The notes under the pieces were generated by a model. The model ran no database searches and was not told the origin of the DNA. It saw only the letters and a list, made by a program, of their open reading frames with translations. DNA of 64,000 nucleotides, from assembly GCF_003605125.1 (NCBI RefSeq), contig NZ_QPQT01000013.1, positions 61,584 to 125,583 of the forward strand. The letters run 5' to 3'. The translations under genes and the position numbers were made by a program. The DNA is from Shewanella algidipiscicola. Lineage in GTDB: Bacteria; Pseudomonadota; Gammaproteobacteria; Enterobacterales; Shewanellaceae. Of this stretch, positions 9,870 to 18,368 are shown piece by piece; the stretch's first letter is position 1; each line of letters starts with the position of its first letter.

Positions 9870-10299
9870 TTATTTCCTACCATGTTAACCAGTTTGTCAA
9901 TTAACCACGTTTGCCTAAAGGCCTTCCCGTAGCGCTGTGCCTAATGCCAATAATATGCGTGTGGATATCTTGCTTATGGAAGTGACTTACATAATGAGAT
10001 CAAGGACTCTACCGTGTTTACCGGCCTCACTCAATCACTATTTATTGACTTGTTTTGACTCTTATTATGTCAAATGCAGATATAAAGTTGTTGAGTCCGT
10101 TACGCCTTCGCTGTACGAAAGTGGGTGTTTATCCAATGTCTTAGCAAAGTGTCTGTTAGTAGTTAATCGTAAGTGTTTATTTTAAATTGGCTTTAATTGA
10201 TCTGAGTCACATTGTCGTGTTGAGTTACATATTAGTGTGAGTGAAAAGCAAACAATTTACTATAGTAACTAGAGGCGTTTAATTAGTATGGAGGTGACG
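9870..10299. other. 430-bp intergenic region before the hemerythrin-like gene
   Basis: Divergent region between nfo and the hemerythrin-like gene. It contains an 82-codon open frame (9937-10185) that I reject because its composition is not protein-like, and a weak CRP/FNR-like half palindrome near 10196-10211. No RNA gene seen. Confidence 0.5.
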
Positions 10300-10842
10300 A
10301 TGTTAGCAAGGCTTCATAATGACCATAAGCATATTGCGATACTGTTAACATTATTGCAGAAAAAACAGCATAGGTTAGAAAATGCCGAGACGGTTAACTT
10401 TAATCTGATAAGAGATATCGTTGAATATATGCAAAGTTATACCGAGCATAGTCATCATCCTTTAGAGGATCTGATTGATGATTTTTATATCCAAAAATAC
10501 CCTAGTGAATTAAATGAAAAGCGTCTAGCAGACGAGCATGAAAGATTGGTTGAGAGTTCATCGACATTGATGGCGACATTAAATCTAATTTTAAGCGATA
10601 TTCCCGTTCAATTAGAGCAGATGAGTGAGGTGCTCAAGGAGTATATCGACCTGCAAACTAGGCATATGATTTATGAAGAGCAGCATTTATTTCCTAAATG
10701 GCAAGCTGGAATGACAGATGAAGACTGGTTGAGTGTGGGGGCTCAATGCCAAGAGCGGCTTATTTCTGATCCATTGTTTAATGATGACGATAATGTCTTG
10801 TTTGAAGATTTACGTGAATATCTCGCTAAGGTTGATGATTAA
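10300..10842 (+). CDS. Hemerythrin HHE-domain protein
   Basis: A 180-residue, mostly helical cytoplasmic protein of the hemerythrin HHE cation-binding family. Candidate di-iron ligands are HNDHKHI (about residues 5-11), YTEHSHHPLED (about 47-57), a Glu/His pair in ADEHERL (about 79-85), and QTRHMIYEEQHLFP (about 122-135). Such proteins bind iron or oxygen and take part in redox or nitrosative stress responses; the exact role here is unknown. I choose ATG 10300 over the in-frame ATG 10288 because GGAGG at 10290-10294 is correctly spaced. It stands alone and ends at a very strong terminator. Confidence 0.85.
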   Translation: MLARLHNDHKHIAILLTLLQKKQHRLENAETVNFNLIRDIVEYMQSYTEHSHHPLEDLIDDFYIQKYPSELNEKRLADEHERLVESSSTLMATLNLILSDIPVQLEQMSEVLKEYIDLQTRHMIYEEQHLFPKWQAGMTDEDWLSVGAQCQERLISDPLFNDDDNVLFEDLREYLAKVDD

Positions 10843-10848
10843 GATTTT

Positions 10849-10899
10849 AGTCTGTAAATAAAAAATAGCGCTTAAGGCGCTATTTTTTATTTACAGACT
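10849..10899. terminator. 23-bp perfect bidirectional terminator
   Basis: Bases 10849-10871 are the exact reverse complement of 10877-10899, with a five-base loop. The GCGC core is flanked by A-rich and T-rich arms. It is placed between convergent genes (stop at 10842, and at 10909 from the other side) and should end both transcripts. Confidence 0.9.
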
Positions 10900-10908
10900 T
10901 TATCAGTT

Positions 10909-11100
10909 TTACATCAGAAGGTTATCAAAATCGTAGTCGAAACTACTGTCAATATCCTGGAGTTCTTTAAGCAAACGATGTTTCTCCTTGATAGCCTCAA
11001 TTTCACGCCATTTTCGCTTCTTATTGGAGCTTCGCGAACGACTGTTAGGTCTTTCAATGACGGTATCATCTAGCGCACTACCATAATCCAAACGATTCAT
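10909..11100 (-). CDS. DUF3545-type small protein
   Basis: A 63-residue hydrophilic protein. The middle (about residues 22-46) is strongly basic and helical (SRSSNKKRKWREIEAIKEKH), followed by an acidic tail, DSSFDYDFDNLL. I recognise it as resembling the short DUF3545 proteins of Shewanella and Vibrio; no function is known to me. AGGAGG five bases before the ATG is a near-ideal ribosome site, indicating good expression. The basic helix would suit nucleic-acid or ribosome binding, but this is conjecture. Confidence 0.75.
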   Translation of the reverse strand: MNRLDYGSALDDTVIERPNSRSRSSNKKRKWREIEAIKEKHRLLKELQDIDSSFDYDFDNLLM

Positions 11101-11286
11101 GGCAACCTCCTGTTGTTGTAGTTTTTCTCATCAATTTAATACCACATTTCCATTTTATGGTGCAAGCTAAATGTTTCACCTTTGTTAACGAAAGATGAAT
11201 GTTTTATGATTTGGTGAGCAAGAAGCTAAGCGGTAGGAGAAGTTAGGGTGGATGATAAAGCTATAATGTAGTTGGTTTAACATAAT

Positions 11287-11314
11287 AAAAAAGCCAGTTT
11301 AAACTGGCTTTTTT
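11287..11314. terminator. pgi terminator (28-nt palindrome)
   Basis: AAAAAAGCCAGTTT at 11287-11300 is directly followed by its reverse complement at 11301-11314. Lies 32-59 bases after the pgi stop on the minus strand. Confidence 0.85.
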
Positions 11315-11345
11315 ATCGCGGTATTAAGTCTTTATGCGCTGCTTA

Positions 11346-12980
11346 TTAGTGTTTAGCGCGAAATAGATTTATTAGTGCGTTACTCGAGGCGTCTAGCTCT
11401 GTTGTATCATTTTCGGCCTGTAATCTGCTCAGAATGTCATTGCCGAGGGTTTTACCTAGTTCAACTCCCCATTGATCGAAGGAGTTGATGCCCCATACAG
11501 CCCCTTGGACGAAGGTTCTGTGTTCATAAAGGGCGATGAGAGCACCTAAAGTGGTCGGCGTGAGTTTATCCATTAAAATAGTGTTGCTGGGCTTATTACC
11601 TGGCATCACCTTATGCTTTGCAATTAATGATTTTTGCTGCTCACTTAACCCACTGTTGTTCAGCTCTGCTAAGGCTTCATCATAGGTTCGACCTTGCATC
11701 ATGGCCTGAGTTTGACCGAAACAGTTTGATGCAAGCTGCACATGATGCTCACCCAGTGGATTATGACTTTGTAGCGGTAAAATAAAATCTGCCGGGATCA
11801 GGGGCGTCCCTTGGTGAATGAGTTGATGATATGCGTGCTGCCCATTTGTCCCTTCGCCGCCCCAAATGATAGGGCCTGTAGAGTAAGAAACCTCTGTACC
11901 CTCCAAGGTGACTGACTTACCGTTACTTTCCATATCTAACTGCTGGAAATAGGCTGGTAGACCACGTAAATAATGGTCATAGGTTAACACTACATGCGAC
12001 TGGGCATTATGGAAGTTGTTATACAACAGCGACAACAGCCCCATGATAACCGGCATGTTTTGTTCTAATGGTGCGGTTAAGAAATGGTCATCCATCTCTT
12101 TAGCGCCCTCAAGTAACGCATAAAAGTTATCCATGCCAATCAGTAGCGCGATAGGCAGACCAATCGCTGACCATAAAGAATAACGTCCACCAACCCAATC
12201 CCACATTGGAAAGATATTATCAGCGTCCATGCCAAATTCTGTGGCTTTAGTTACGTTAGAGGTCACTGCTACAAAGTGTTTTGCTACATCGGCCTGAGTG
12301 GCGCCATAGTCGAGAAACCACTGTTTGGCGCTTAATGTATTAGTGAGCGTCTCTTGCGTGCCAAATGACTTAGATGACATGACAAATAGGGTGGTTTCAG
12401 GATTAACAAGGCGTAATTTTTCACACAAAGAGGTGGCATCTACGTTGGCGACAAAGTGGCAGTTAAGTGACTTATTCCAATAAGGACGAAGTGCTTGAGT
12501 CACTATTTTGGGGCCTAAAAATGAGCCACCAATGCCGATGGCCACGATATCGGTAATCGTTTTACCGGTATAACCGCGCCATTTCCCAGAGGTGACGGCA
12601 TCGACAAATTGGGCCATTTTGGTCTGTGTTTGCTTTACCTCATCAATAATATTGTGGCCATCGACTAATACTTGTTGATCTGCATGGGCGCGCAGCGCTG
12701 TATGTAATACTGCACGCTGCTCGGTATTATTGATGATCTCACCGCTGAACATGGCTTTGATCTTCGCCGTTAAATTGATCTCATCGGCGAGAGAGAATAA
12801 CAGTGAAAGCGTGTCCTCATTGGCTCTATTCTTTGAGTAATCAAGCAGTAAGCCACAGCAAGACAATGACATTTTATCAAATCGCAGAGGATCGGTATCA
12901 AACAGCGTACGCATATGAGGTAGCTGCGCCGTATGTGCAGCGATAGCAGACCAAGTTGCGCGTTGGGTTAACTCTGTCAT
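11346..12980 (-). CDS. pgi: Glucose-6-phosphate isomerase
   Basis: A 544-residue cytoplasmic enzyme interconverting glucose-6-phosphate and fructose-6-phosphate. Family signatures are present: [17 protein letters not shown] (about 150), [15 protein letters not shown] (about 200), [16 protein letters not shown] (about 265), [19 protein letters not shown] and the C-terminal [11 protein letters not shown]. Length is close to E. coli Pgi (549). The in-frame GTG at 12989 is possible, but ATG 12980 with AGGCGG eight bases upstream fits better. It follows tal by a handful of bases, so tal-pgi is an operon; the pair links sugar-phosphate rearrangement to the Entner-Doudoroff and pentose-phosphate routes. 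Confidence 0.96.
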   Translation of the reverse strand: MTELTQRATWSAIAAHTAQLPHMRTLFDTDPLRFDKMSLSCCGLLLDYSKNRANEDTLSLLFSLADEINLTAKIKAMFSGEIINNTEQRAVLHTALRAHADQQVLVDGHNIIDEVKQTQTKMAQFVDAVTSGKWRGYTGKTITDIVAIGIGGSFLGPKIVTQALRPYWNKSLNCHFVANVDATSLCEKLRLVNPETTLFVMSSKSFGTQETLTNTLSAKQWFLDYGATQADVAKHFVAVTSNVTKATEFGMDADNIFPMWDWVGGRYSLWSAIGLPIALLIGMDNFYALLEGAKEMDDHFLTAPLEQNMPVIMGLLSLLYNNFHNAQSHVVLTYDHYLRGLPAYFQQLDMESNGKSVTLEGTEVSYSTGPIIWGGEGTNGQHAYHQLIHQGTPLIPADFILPLQSHNPLGEHHVQLASNCFGQTQAMMQGRTYDEALAELNNSGLSEQQKSLIAKHKVMPGNKPSNTILMDKLTPTTLGALIALYEHRTFVQGAVWGINSFDQWGVELGKTLGNDILSRLQAENDTTELDASSNALINLFRAKH

Positions 12981-12996
12981 GAGATGCACCGCCTTC

Positions 12997-13953
12997 TTAT
13001 GCTCGTAGTTGTGTCTTCAACATCTGCTCAAGCTTGCCTTGATCAACGGCGAAGTTACGAATGCCTTCGGCCAGCTTTTCAACGGCCATTGGATCTTGGT
13101 TAAATTCCCAGCGAAATTCGGCTTCGGTCATTGGCTTGCCTGGTGCAATGATATCTGTTGTTGGCGTTAACTTTTGTAGCACAGGCGCATTACTATTGGC
13201 CATCTCTTCTAGTAGTGCTGGGCCAATGGTTAAGCGATCGCAGCCTGCTAACTCCATTATTTCACCAGTGTTACGGAAGCTGGCACCCATAACCACGGTT
13301 TTAAATCCATGTTGCTTATAGTAATTGTAGATCTTAGTGACAGATACAACCCCCGGGTCTTCGCTAGCAGCGTAGTCTTTGCCTGTGTCTTTTTTGTACC
13401 AATCGAGGATGCGGCCGACGAAAGGAGAGATAAGATAAACGCCTGCTTCGGCACAGGCTCGTGCTTGTGCAAAGCAAAACAGTAACGTGAGGTTACAGTT
13501 GATCCCCTGTTGTTCAAGCTCTTTTGCGGCACAAATGCCTTCCCAAGTTGAGGCTAGCTTTATTAAAATGCGTGATTTATCAATTCCTGCAGCTTCATAA
13601 AGCTTGATCAGCTTGTGTGCTTTATCGATCGAACCCGCTTTATCGAATGATAATCTAGCGTCAACTTCGGTTGAGATACGTCCTGGAACGATTTTAAGGA
13701 TCTCAACACCAATATTGACGGCCAGTTTGTCGCTAGCGTCAGCAACTTGTTGTTCAAGATCATTACTCTGAGCCTTAGCCCAGCCAATCGCATCATCGAT
13801 TAGGTGTTGATATTCGGGAATTTGTGCTGCTTTGAGAATTAGAGACGGGTTAGTCGTGGCATCTTGTGGTTGATAACGCTTGATCGCTTCGATATCGCCA
13901 GTATCGGCAACAATGGTAGTGAACGATTTGAATTGCTCTAGTGTATTAGCCAT
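12997..13953 (-). CDS. tal: Transaldolase
   Basis: A 318-residue class I transaldolase of the TalB type, transferring a three-carbon unit between sugar phosphates in the non-oxidative pentose-phosphate pathway. The Schiff-base lysine lies in [11 protein letters not shown] (about residues 129-139), the DATTNPSL substrate motif is at about 31-38 and the phosphate-binding [10 protein letters not shown] at about 224-233. Length equals E. coli TalB (317). AAGGA lies ten bases before the ATG. It is the first gene of tal-pgi; a degenerate HexR-like site lies about 90 bases upstream. Confidence 0.97.
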   Translation of the reverse strand: MANTLEQFKSFTTIVADTGDIEAIKRYQPQDATTNPSLILKAAQIPEYQHLIDDAIGWAKAQSNDLEQQVADASDKLAVNIGVEILKIVPGRISTEVDARLSFDKAGSIDKAHKLIKLYEAAGIDKSRILIKLASTWEGICAAKELEQQGINCNLTLLFCFAQARACAEAGVYLISPFVGRILDWYKKDTGKDYAASEDPGVVSVTKIYNYYKQHGFKTVVMGASFRNTGEIMELAGCDRLTIGPALLEEMANSNAPVLQKLTPTTDIIAPGKPMTEAEFRWEFNQDPMAVEKLAEGIRNFAVDQGKLEQMLKTQLRA

Positions 13954-14043
13954 GAAAATTACATCCTTCTTAAGAAGCAGCTTAAGTTGTGTTGTTTACT
14001 AACCGCTATTAGACGCGATTTTGCCGATATTTCCAACCGTGAA

Positions 14044-14058
14044 TGAAAAAAAATTACA
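14044..14058. promoter_or_regulatory. Degenerate HexR-like site before tal-pgi
   Basis: TGAAAAAAAATTACA keeps the right half (ATTACA) and spacing of the HexR consensus TGTAAT-www-ATTACA but only 4 of 6 bases in the left half. It lies about 90 bases before tal, a gene whose regulation by HexR would make sense. Weak alone; supported by the much better site at 17997-18015. Confidence 0.35.
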
Positions 14059-14166
14059 GAAAAGTTGCTAAATATCAGTGCGAGCGACTCACTAGCTGCA
14101 TTATTGTGTATCAATCAGTTTATCTTATTGCTAATCAGTATACGTTGTGAACTGTGGAAATAAATA

Positions 14167-14192
14167 AAATCGCTGCCGAAGCAGCGATTTTT
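14167..14192 (-). terminator. Terminator of the OmpA-like gene
   Basis: AAATCGCTGC (14167-14176) pairs with GCAGCGATTT (14181-14190). Read on the minus strand the hairpin has a UUCG tetraloop closed by C-G and a U-rich tail. It begins about 45 bases after the gene's stop. Confidence 0.85.
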
Positions 14193-14234
14193 ATACTTAA
14201 ATGGTGTGATGTGACTGGCACATCGATTCATTTT

Positions 14235-15335
14235 TTATCGCATTACAGGTTCGGTACGCACACCTGTCACATGCGCCTCGATACGGCGGTTTGCTTTGTT
14301 TGCTTCAGCAGAGCGACCAGGAATTACTGGCTGAGTGATACCGTAACCTTTTGAGGTTACGCGTGCACGACTAATACCATACTGATTGACCAAAATATCA
14401 GCCACGGCAGATGCACGACGTTCAGACAATGCCATGTTGTAATCCGGAGCGCCTACATCTGAGGCGTGCCCAGAGATCATAACAGTTGAACGTGAATGCT
14501 GATTTAGATAATCTGCGAGCTTTTGAATTTTTTCATAAGACTCCTTTTTGACTACTGAGGAGTTATTATCAAATAAGATCACGCCTAAATCATGCTGCTC
14601 AGTGACTTCCTTATAGATAGTACAACCACTAGCATCGACTTTATGGTTAGCCGCAGTATCTGGGCATTTATCCATATCATCGGTGACCCCATCGTTATCA
14701 GAATCAAGTAGCGGAGCAACTGCGGCAACTACTGGTGCAGGTACGCTATGGCCGAAACGATAACTTAGTTCAAGGCCCCAGTAGTTGCTCTCCATCTCTA
14801 GGGTGTTCCATTTATCTTCATCTAGGTTCTCATAACGACGATATTTAGCCTGAAGCTTGAAGTTTTCAGTGAAGTTATAACCAATACCCGCACCTACATA
14901 TGGAGCGACACCGCTGTCGCTATAATACTCGCTGCCCCACTGCTTGTTGTTTGAGAGTACGTAGTTCATAGCACCAGCTTCAGCAGAAAGGCTCCAGCGA
15001 TCGGCTAGTGGCCAGAATCCAACTAAACCTAAGGTCATGCCCGTTGCGCCGACATCATTAAGCTTATTTGCATAATCGACCCATTCTGCACGGCCTAAAT
15101 CACGGTAACCTAGCTCAACACCGAAATAATCGTTGAATAGATAACCACCGAAAACGTCCCAAGCATAAGGGTCATCTTCGCCACAAGTTCTCATGGTTTT
15201 TTGATCGCAGTTAGGTTCGTAGTTATTTACGCCCAATCCACCACCGACATACCATGGACTGAGTTCTTGTGCTGCATTGGCTGCAAATGGAAGCATTGAG
15301 GTCAGCAGAATTGCTTTCAATGTATTGTTCATCAT
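14235..15335 (-). CDS. OmpA family outer-membrane protein
   Basis: A 366-residue envelope protein. A signal peptide ends near residue 21 (AANA). The N-terminal about 175 residues form an OmpA-like eight-stranded barrel (WYVGGGLGVNNYEP, GGYLFNDYFGVELGYRD, VAPYVGAGIGYNF, LELSYRFGH). A linker holds a calcium-type repeat, DSDNDGVTDDMDKCPDT (about 212-228), and the C-terminal domain is the OmpA peptidoglycan-binding fold (MISGHASDVGAPDYNMALSE, RVTSKGYG). It anchors outer membrane to cell wall. The start MM has AAGGA seven bases upstream. Paralogues are common in Shewanella, so I give no symbol. Confidence 0.92.
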   Translation of the reverse strand: MMNNTLKAILLTSMLPFAANAAQELSPWYVGGGLGVNNYEPNCDQKTMRTCGEDDPYAWDVFGGYLFNDYFGVELGYRDLGRAEWVDYANKLNDVGATGMTLGLVGFWPLADRWSLSAEAGAMNYVLSNNKQWGSEYYSDSGVAPYVGAGIGYNFTENFKLQAKYRRYENLDEDKWNTLEMESNYWGLELSYRFGHSVPAPVVAAVAPLLDSDNDGVTDDMDKCPDTAANHKVDASGCTIYKEVTEQHDLGVILFDNNSSVVKKESYEKIQKLADYLNQHSRSTVMISGHASDVGAPDYNMALSERRASAVADILVNQYGISRARVTSKGYGITQPVIPGRSAEANKANRRIEAHVTGVRTEPVMR

Positions 15336-15516
15336 TTCAATATCCTTGGATTATTTATCTAGCCCCGAGAGTGTCTTTATTACATTAAAAACACGCTAGC
15401 ACTTAATGAGGGGGATCCTTTGCTTTTATCGCTAGCCTTAATATTATCTGTCGTTAATGAAGATTTTGCTATTATTATGAGTAGGTTTTTGTGTTTTAGT
15501 TGGTTTTATGTAGCGA

Positions 15517-15542
15517 AAAGGCGCTCCAGATGGCGCGCCTTT
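15517..15542 (-). terminator. Phosphoketolase terminator
   Basis: AAAGGCGC (15517-15524) pairs with GCGCCTTT (15535-15542), followed on the minus strand by TTTTCGCT. It starts about 32 bases after the phosphoketolase stop. Confidence 0.65.
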
Positions 15543-15573
15543 GCTATGTTAACTTTAAGCTATAAAAAGTGGA

Positions 15574-17937
15574 TTAACGGGTCCAAACCCAATTTTCAAT
15601 GTTACTTGGGTCAACGCCATTAGCCTTGATGTAATTACGGTGGTCGACTAAACGTTGTAACATATCTGTTGTGATACCCACGTGCTGAGTTTCGTCGATA
15701 ACGCCTTGTTGAAATAGCTTGTATGCCATGTCGATGACAAGGTGGTAGCGAGAAGTTCCGTTACGTACTCCCATATCGAATGGAGTGGTAGTCGAACCTT
15801 CCTCTTCGTAGCCCTTGATGCGGAATCTACGGCTGCCTTTGTAATCAAAAACCAATTTCTTAATCGTATTTGGATAGCCGTGATAGTTAAATACCACACC
15901 TTTATCGGCAGTGAATACTTCATCCATCAACCATGGCTTGCTTTGGAACTCTAGGCTACCTAGACCGCTACTAGTGAGCTCAGTTACACTGACAAAACGG
16001 ATACGCACTTTTGGTAGGAGCTCCCTAATGAGCACTAGTGAAGCCATTGCTTCTTGAGTGACGTAGTCACCACAACCAACAAGGACAACATCAGGGTTTT
16101 CATCTGAGGCAAAGTCCCACACCATTACCCCATCTTTGGCTTGCTGACGAGCTTCAGCAAGCGTTAGCCATTGTGGTAACTCTTTCTTACCTGCCACTAA
16201 GATGTTGAGCTTGTCGCGATCTTGATATGCACGCTCGGTATAGACTAGTGTGCTGTTACCATCAGCAGGAAGATACGCTGAGATAATCTTAGGATGTTTC
16301 TCTAACATCGCTCCCAAGAATGAGGGGTTTTGGTGTGAGTAACCGTTATGGTCTTGACGTTCAAGCAGCGAAGACAATACCACGTTACATGCAGGCACAG
16401 GCTTACGGAAATGTACACCTTGGCTAGCGTATACGTATTTACAGTATTGGTCTGCCATAGACGATACCACTTGCGAGAATGCCTCATATGTGGGGAACAT
16501 GGCGTGACGACCCGTTACAGTGTAGCCGTGAAGCATACCAAACAGGAGGTTTTCAGACAGTAGCTCAATGACGCGACCATCGCGAGACATATCTTGATCC
16601 CAGCTCTCAATCGGCCACTGCCAAGCACGATCGGTTTCTTCAAATACGGCCTGAAGTTGATTTGAATAAGTTTCGTCTGGGCAGAAAATACGTAAGTTAC
16701 GTTGATCTCGGTTGAGTTTCATCGCATCACGCATCCATTCCCCCATTTTATACATGGATAGACCACGTTGACCACGAGGGGTTTCTGCGCCATAGGCGAG
16801 TTTTTCTAGATCAGGTTGGGCTAATGCGCGAACCACTTCACCACCATAACTTAACTTTTGACGTCCGCAAGTAAGCTCTTTTGGAGGAAGTAAAGATTGG
16901 ATCTCTTCATCAAAAATTAGTTCACCCTTTTCATTGATGCTGTATAGCTCATCAAATTTATAGCTGGCTAACCAAGCTTCTAATGCATCAAGGTGACCTT
17001 TGTCTGTGGCGCACTTGTTAACGATAACTTGGTGTGACTCACAGTTACCTTCCAATTTCTTACCGCCAAATTCAGCAGTACCTGTCCAGCCTTTAGCTGT
17101 ACGCATAAGGATAACTGGCCAGCGTGGCTTAACCACATCTTCGCCTGAGCGGGCACGGGTTTGAATATCGTTGATCATTGCATAAGACATATCCATTGCC
17201 GCAATCATTTGAGCGTATACATCTTCTTCAAGCTGATCATCAACGATAATGGGGTGGTAGCCTAACCCTCTAAATTCAAGATCTAGCTCTTCATGACTCA
17301 TGCGGCCCATACGTGTAGGACCTGAGATTTTGTAGCCATTAATATGCACAATCGGTAAAACAGCGCCGTTATTTTTTGGTGAAACTAAGCGGTTGGCATA
17401 CCAAGACGCAGCTAATGGACCCGTTTCAGACTCACCATCACCAATGAGGCACGCTGCAATGAGATCAGGATTATCAAGTACCGCGCCCCACGCAACAGAG
17501 AGTGAGTACCCAAGTTCACCGCCTTCTAGAATTTGTCCTGGCGCTTCTGGGTTAGCGTGTGATGGGTATCCATACGCTGCTGAAAATTTCTTACAGATAT
17601 CTTCAATACCCGCTTCATTGTATGGAATGGTTTCTGGGTAGTAATGGCTTAGAGAGCCTTCCATGAAAAGGTTAGCTTGTACTGCCGGGAATCCATGACC
17701 TGGACCAACTAAATAGACGAAAGAGCGGTTATGCTTGGCAATGAGGCGGTTAACGTTAGCGTAAACGAAGTTAATACCAGGACATGTGCCCCAGTGCCCA
17801 AGCAGTCTAGGTTTAATATCGCTATGCTCCAAAGGACGCTTGTGAAGTACGTTTTGCTTTAAGTAAATTTGCGATGTGGCAAGAAAGTTGGTTGCTCTAA
17901 CAAATTTCTTAAGTGCACTGATCTCTTGTTGTGACAT
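15574..17937 (-). CDS. xfp: Xylulose-5-phosphate/fructose-6-phosphate phosphoketolase
   Basis: A 787-residue TPP enzyme cleaving xylulose-5-P or fructose-6-P with phosphate to acetyl-phosphate plus glyceraldehyde-3-P or erythrose-4-P. Family marks include LLGHWGTCPGINFVYAN, LVGPGHGFPA, EGGELGYSLSVAWGA, the TPP-binding IGDGESETGPLAASW, HINGYKISGPTRMGR and, near the C-terminus, FDMGVRNGTSRYHL. Length matches the family (about 790-800). I prefer ATG 17937 (MSQQEIS) over the in-frame ATG 17949, which has no ribosome site. No acetate kinase or phosphotransacetylase gene is adjacent. A HexR-like palindrome lies about 60 bases upstream, consistent with control by sugar catabolism. Confidence 0.95.
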   Translation of the reverse strand: MSQQEISALKKFVRATNFLATSQIYLKQNVLHKRPLEHSDIKPRLLGHWGTCPGINFVYANVNRLIAKHNRSFVYLVGPGHGFPAVQANLFMEGSLSHYYPETIPYNEAGIEDICKKFSAAYGYPSHANPEAPGQILEGGELGYSLSVAWGAVLDNPDLIAACLIGDGESETGPLAASWYANRLVSPKNNGAVLPIVHINGYKISGPTRMGRMSHEELDLEFRGLGYHPIIVDDQLEEDVYAQMIAAMDMSYAMINDIQTRARSGEDVVKPRWPVILMRTAKGWTGTAEFGGKKLEGNCESHQVIVNKCATDKGHLDALEAWLASYKFDELYSINEKGELIFDEEIQSLLPPKELTCGRQKLSYGGEVVRALAQPDLEKLAYGAETPRGQRGLSMYKMGEWMRDAMKLNRDQRNLRIFCPDETYSNQLQAVFEETDRAWQWPIESWDQDMSRDGRVIELLSENLLFGMLHGYTVTGRHAMFPTYEAFSQVVSSMADQYCKYVYASQGVHFRKPVPACNVVLSSLLERQDHNGYSHQNPSFLGAMLEKHPKIISAYLPADGNSTLVYTERAYQDRDKLNILVAGKKELPQWLTLAEARQQAKDGVMVWDFASDENPDVVLVGCGDYVTQEAMASLVLIRELLPKVRIRFVSVTELTSSGLGSLEFQSKPWLMDEVFTADKGVVFNYHGYPNTIKKLVFDYKGSRRFRIKGYEEEGSTTTPFDMGVRNGTSRYHLVIDMAYKLFQQGVIDETQHVGITTDMLQRLVDHRNYIKANGVDPSNIENWVWTR

Positions 17938-17996
17938 AAGGAACCCCATTGATGGTAAGCATTAAAAGTTAATCAAATCTTATGTGGGTCACTATA

Positions 17997-18015
17997 TTTG
18001 TAATTTTATTACAAA
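17997..18015. promoter_or_regulatory. HexR-like operator before phosphoketolase
   Basis: TTTGTAATTTTATTACAAA is a perfect 8-3-8 palindrome that matches the HexR consensus known from Shewanella (TGTAAT-www-ATTACA) at every fixed base. HexR senses keto-deoxyphosphogluconate and controls central carbon genes. It is 60 bases upstream of xfp and more than 200 from the symporter, so xfp is the likely target. Confidence 0.7.
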
Positions 18016-18368
18016 AACGTGTCCGATATCTTATTTTTAAAAAGTTATAATTTAGTGAGTATGTAAATTGTTTGGCTGTAGCTCTATTGTTGCCTAGGTT
18101 ATCAGTGTGATTTATTTTTGTGATATTGCGTGATCAGCCTGTCGCATAGGTGGGTAATTGTGATCTGGATCACATGGTGATTTTTTGAGGTTATGCTATT
18201 TTGGCGCGTTGAATCCGGTAGGCATGATGTTTAGGCATCGTGAAAGGACAATTCGAAAAGAAAATCCTACTGAGATTGTTCGATCAAATTGGGAAGGAAA
18301 TTAAATACACTGACGCTGAAAGCGAGCCTGCTGGCCGTTTGAATTCGTTCTGGGGATTATCAAGTACT
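18016..18368. other. Symporter 5' region with possible 26-residue leader ORF
   Basis: After the CRP site and inferred start near 18208 there is a leader of about 160 bases. ATG 18224 opens a short frame, MMFRHRERTIRK..., of 26 codons ending at 18304, preceded by GGTAGG; it may be an upstream ORF or chance. I looked for a glycine riboswitch, which often precedes such symporters, and did not find one. Confidence 0.3.
18159..18174. promoter_or_regulatory. CRP-binding site
   Basis: TGTGATCTGGATCACA has perfect TGTGA and TCACA half sites with six-base spacing and a nearly symmetric centre. A -10-like TATTTT at 18197-18202 would place the start near 18208, putting the CRP centre about 41.5 bases upstream, the class II activation geometry for the rightward symporter gene. 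Confidence 0.75.

Noticed and set aside
9937..10185. 82-codon open frame between nfo and the hemerythrin-like gene
   Set aside because: No ribosome site, composition unlike a protein, no recognisable motif; probably chance.
10196..10211. CRP/FNR-like sequence ATTGATCTGAGTCACA before the hemerythrin-like gene
   Set aside because: Only one good half site; within chance expectation.
18209..18368. Glycine riboswitch before the AGCS symporter
   Set aside because: Looked for because such symporters are often riboswitch-controlled, but the conserved aptamer boxes are absent.
18240..18368. GTG start giving a 43-residue N-terminal extension of the symporter
   Set aside because: Extension is charged, unlike the family, and lacks a ribosome site; the family begins at MFESLL.
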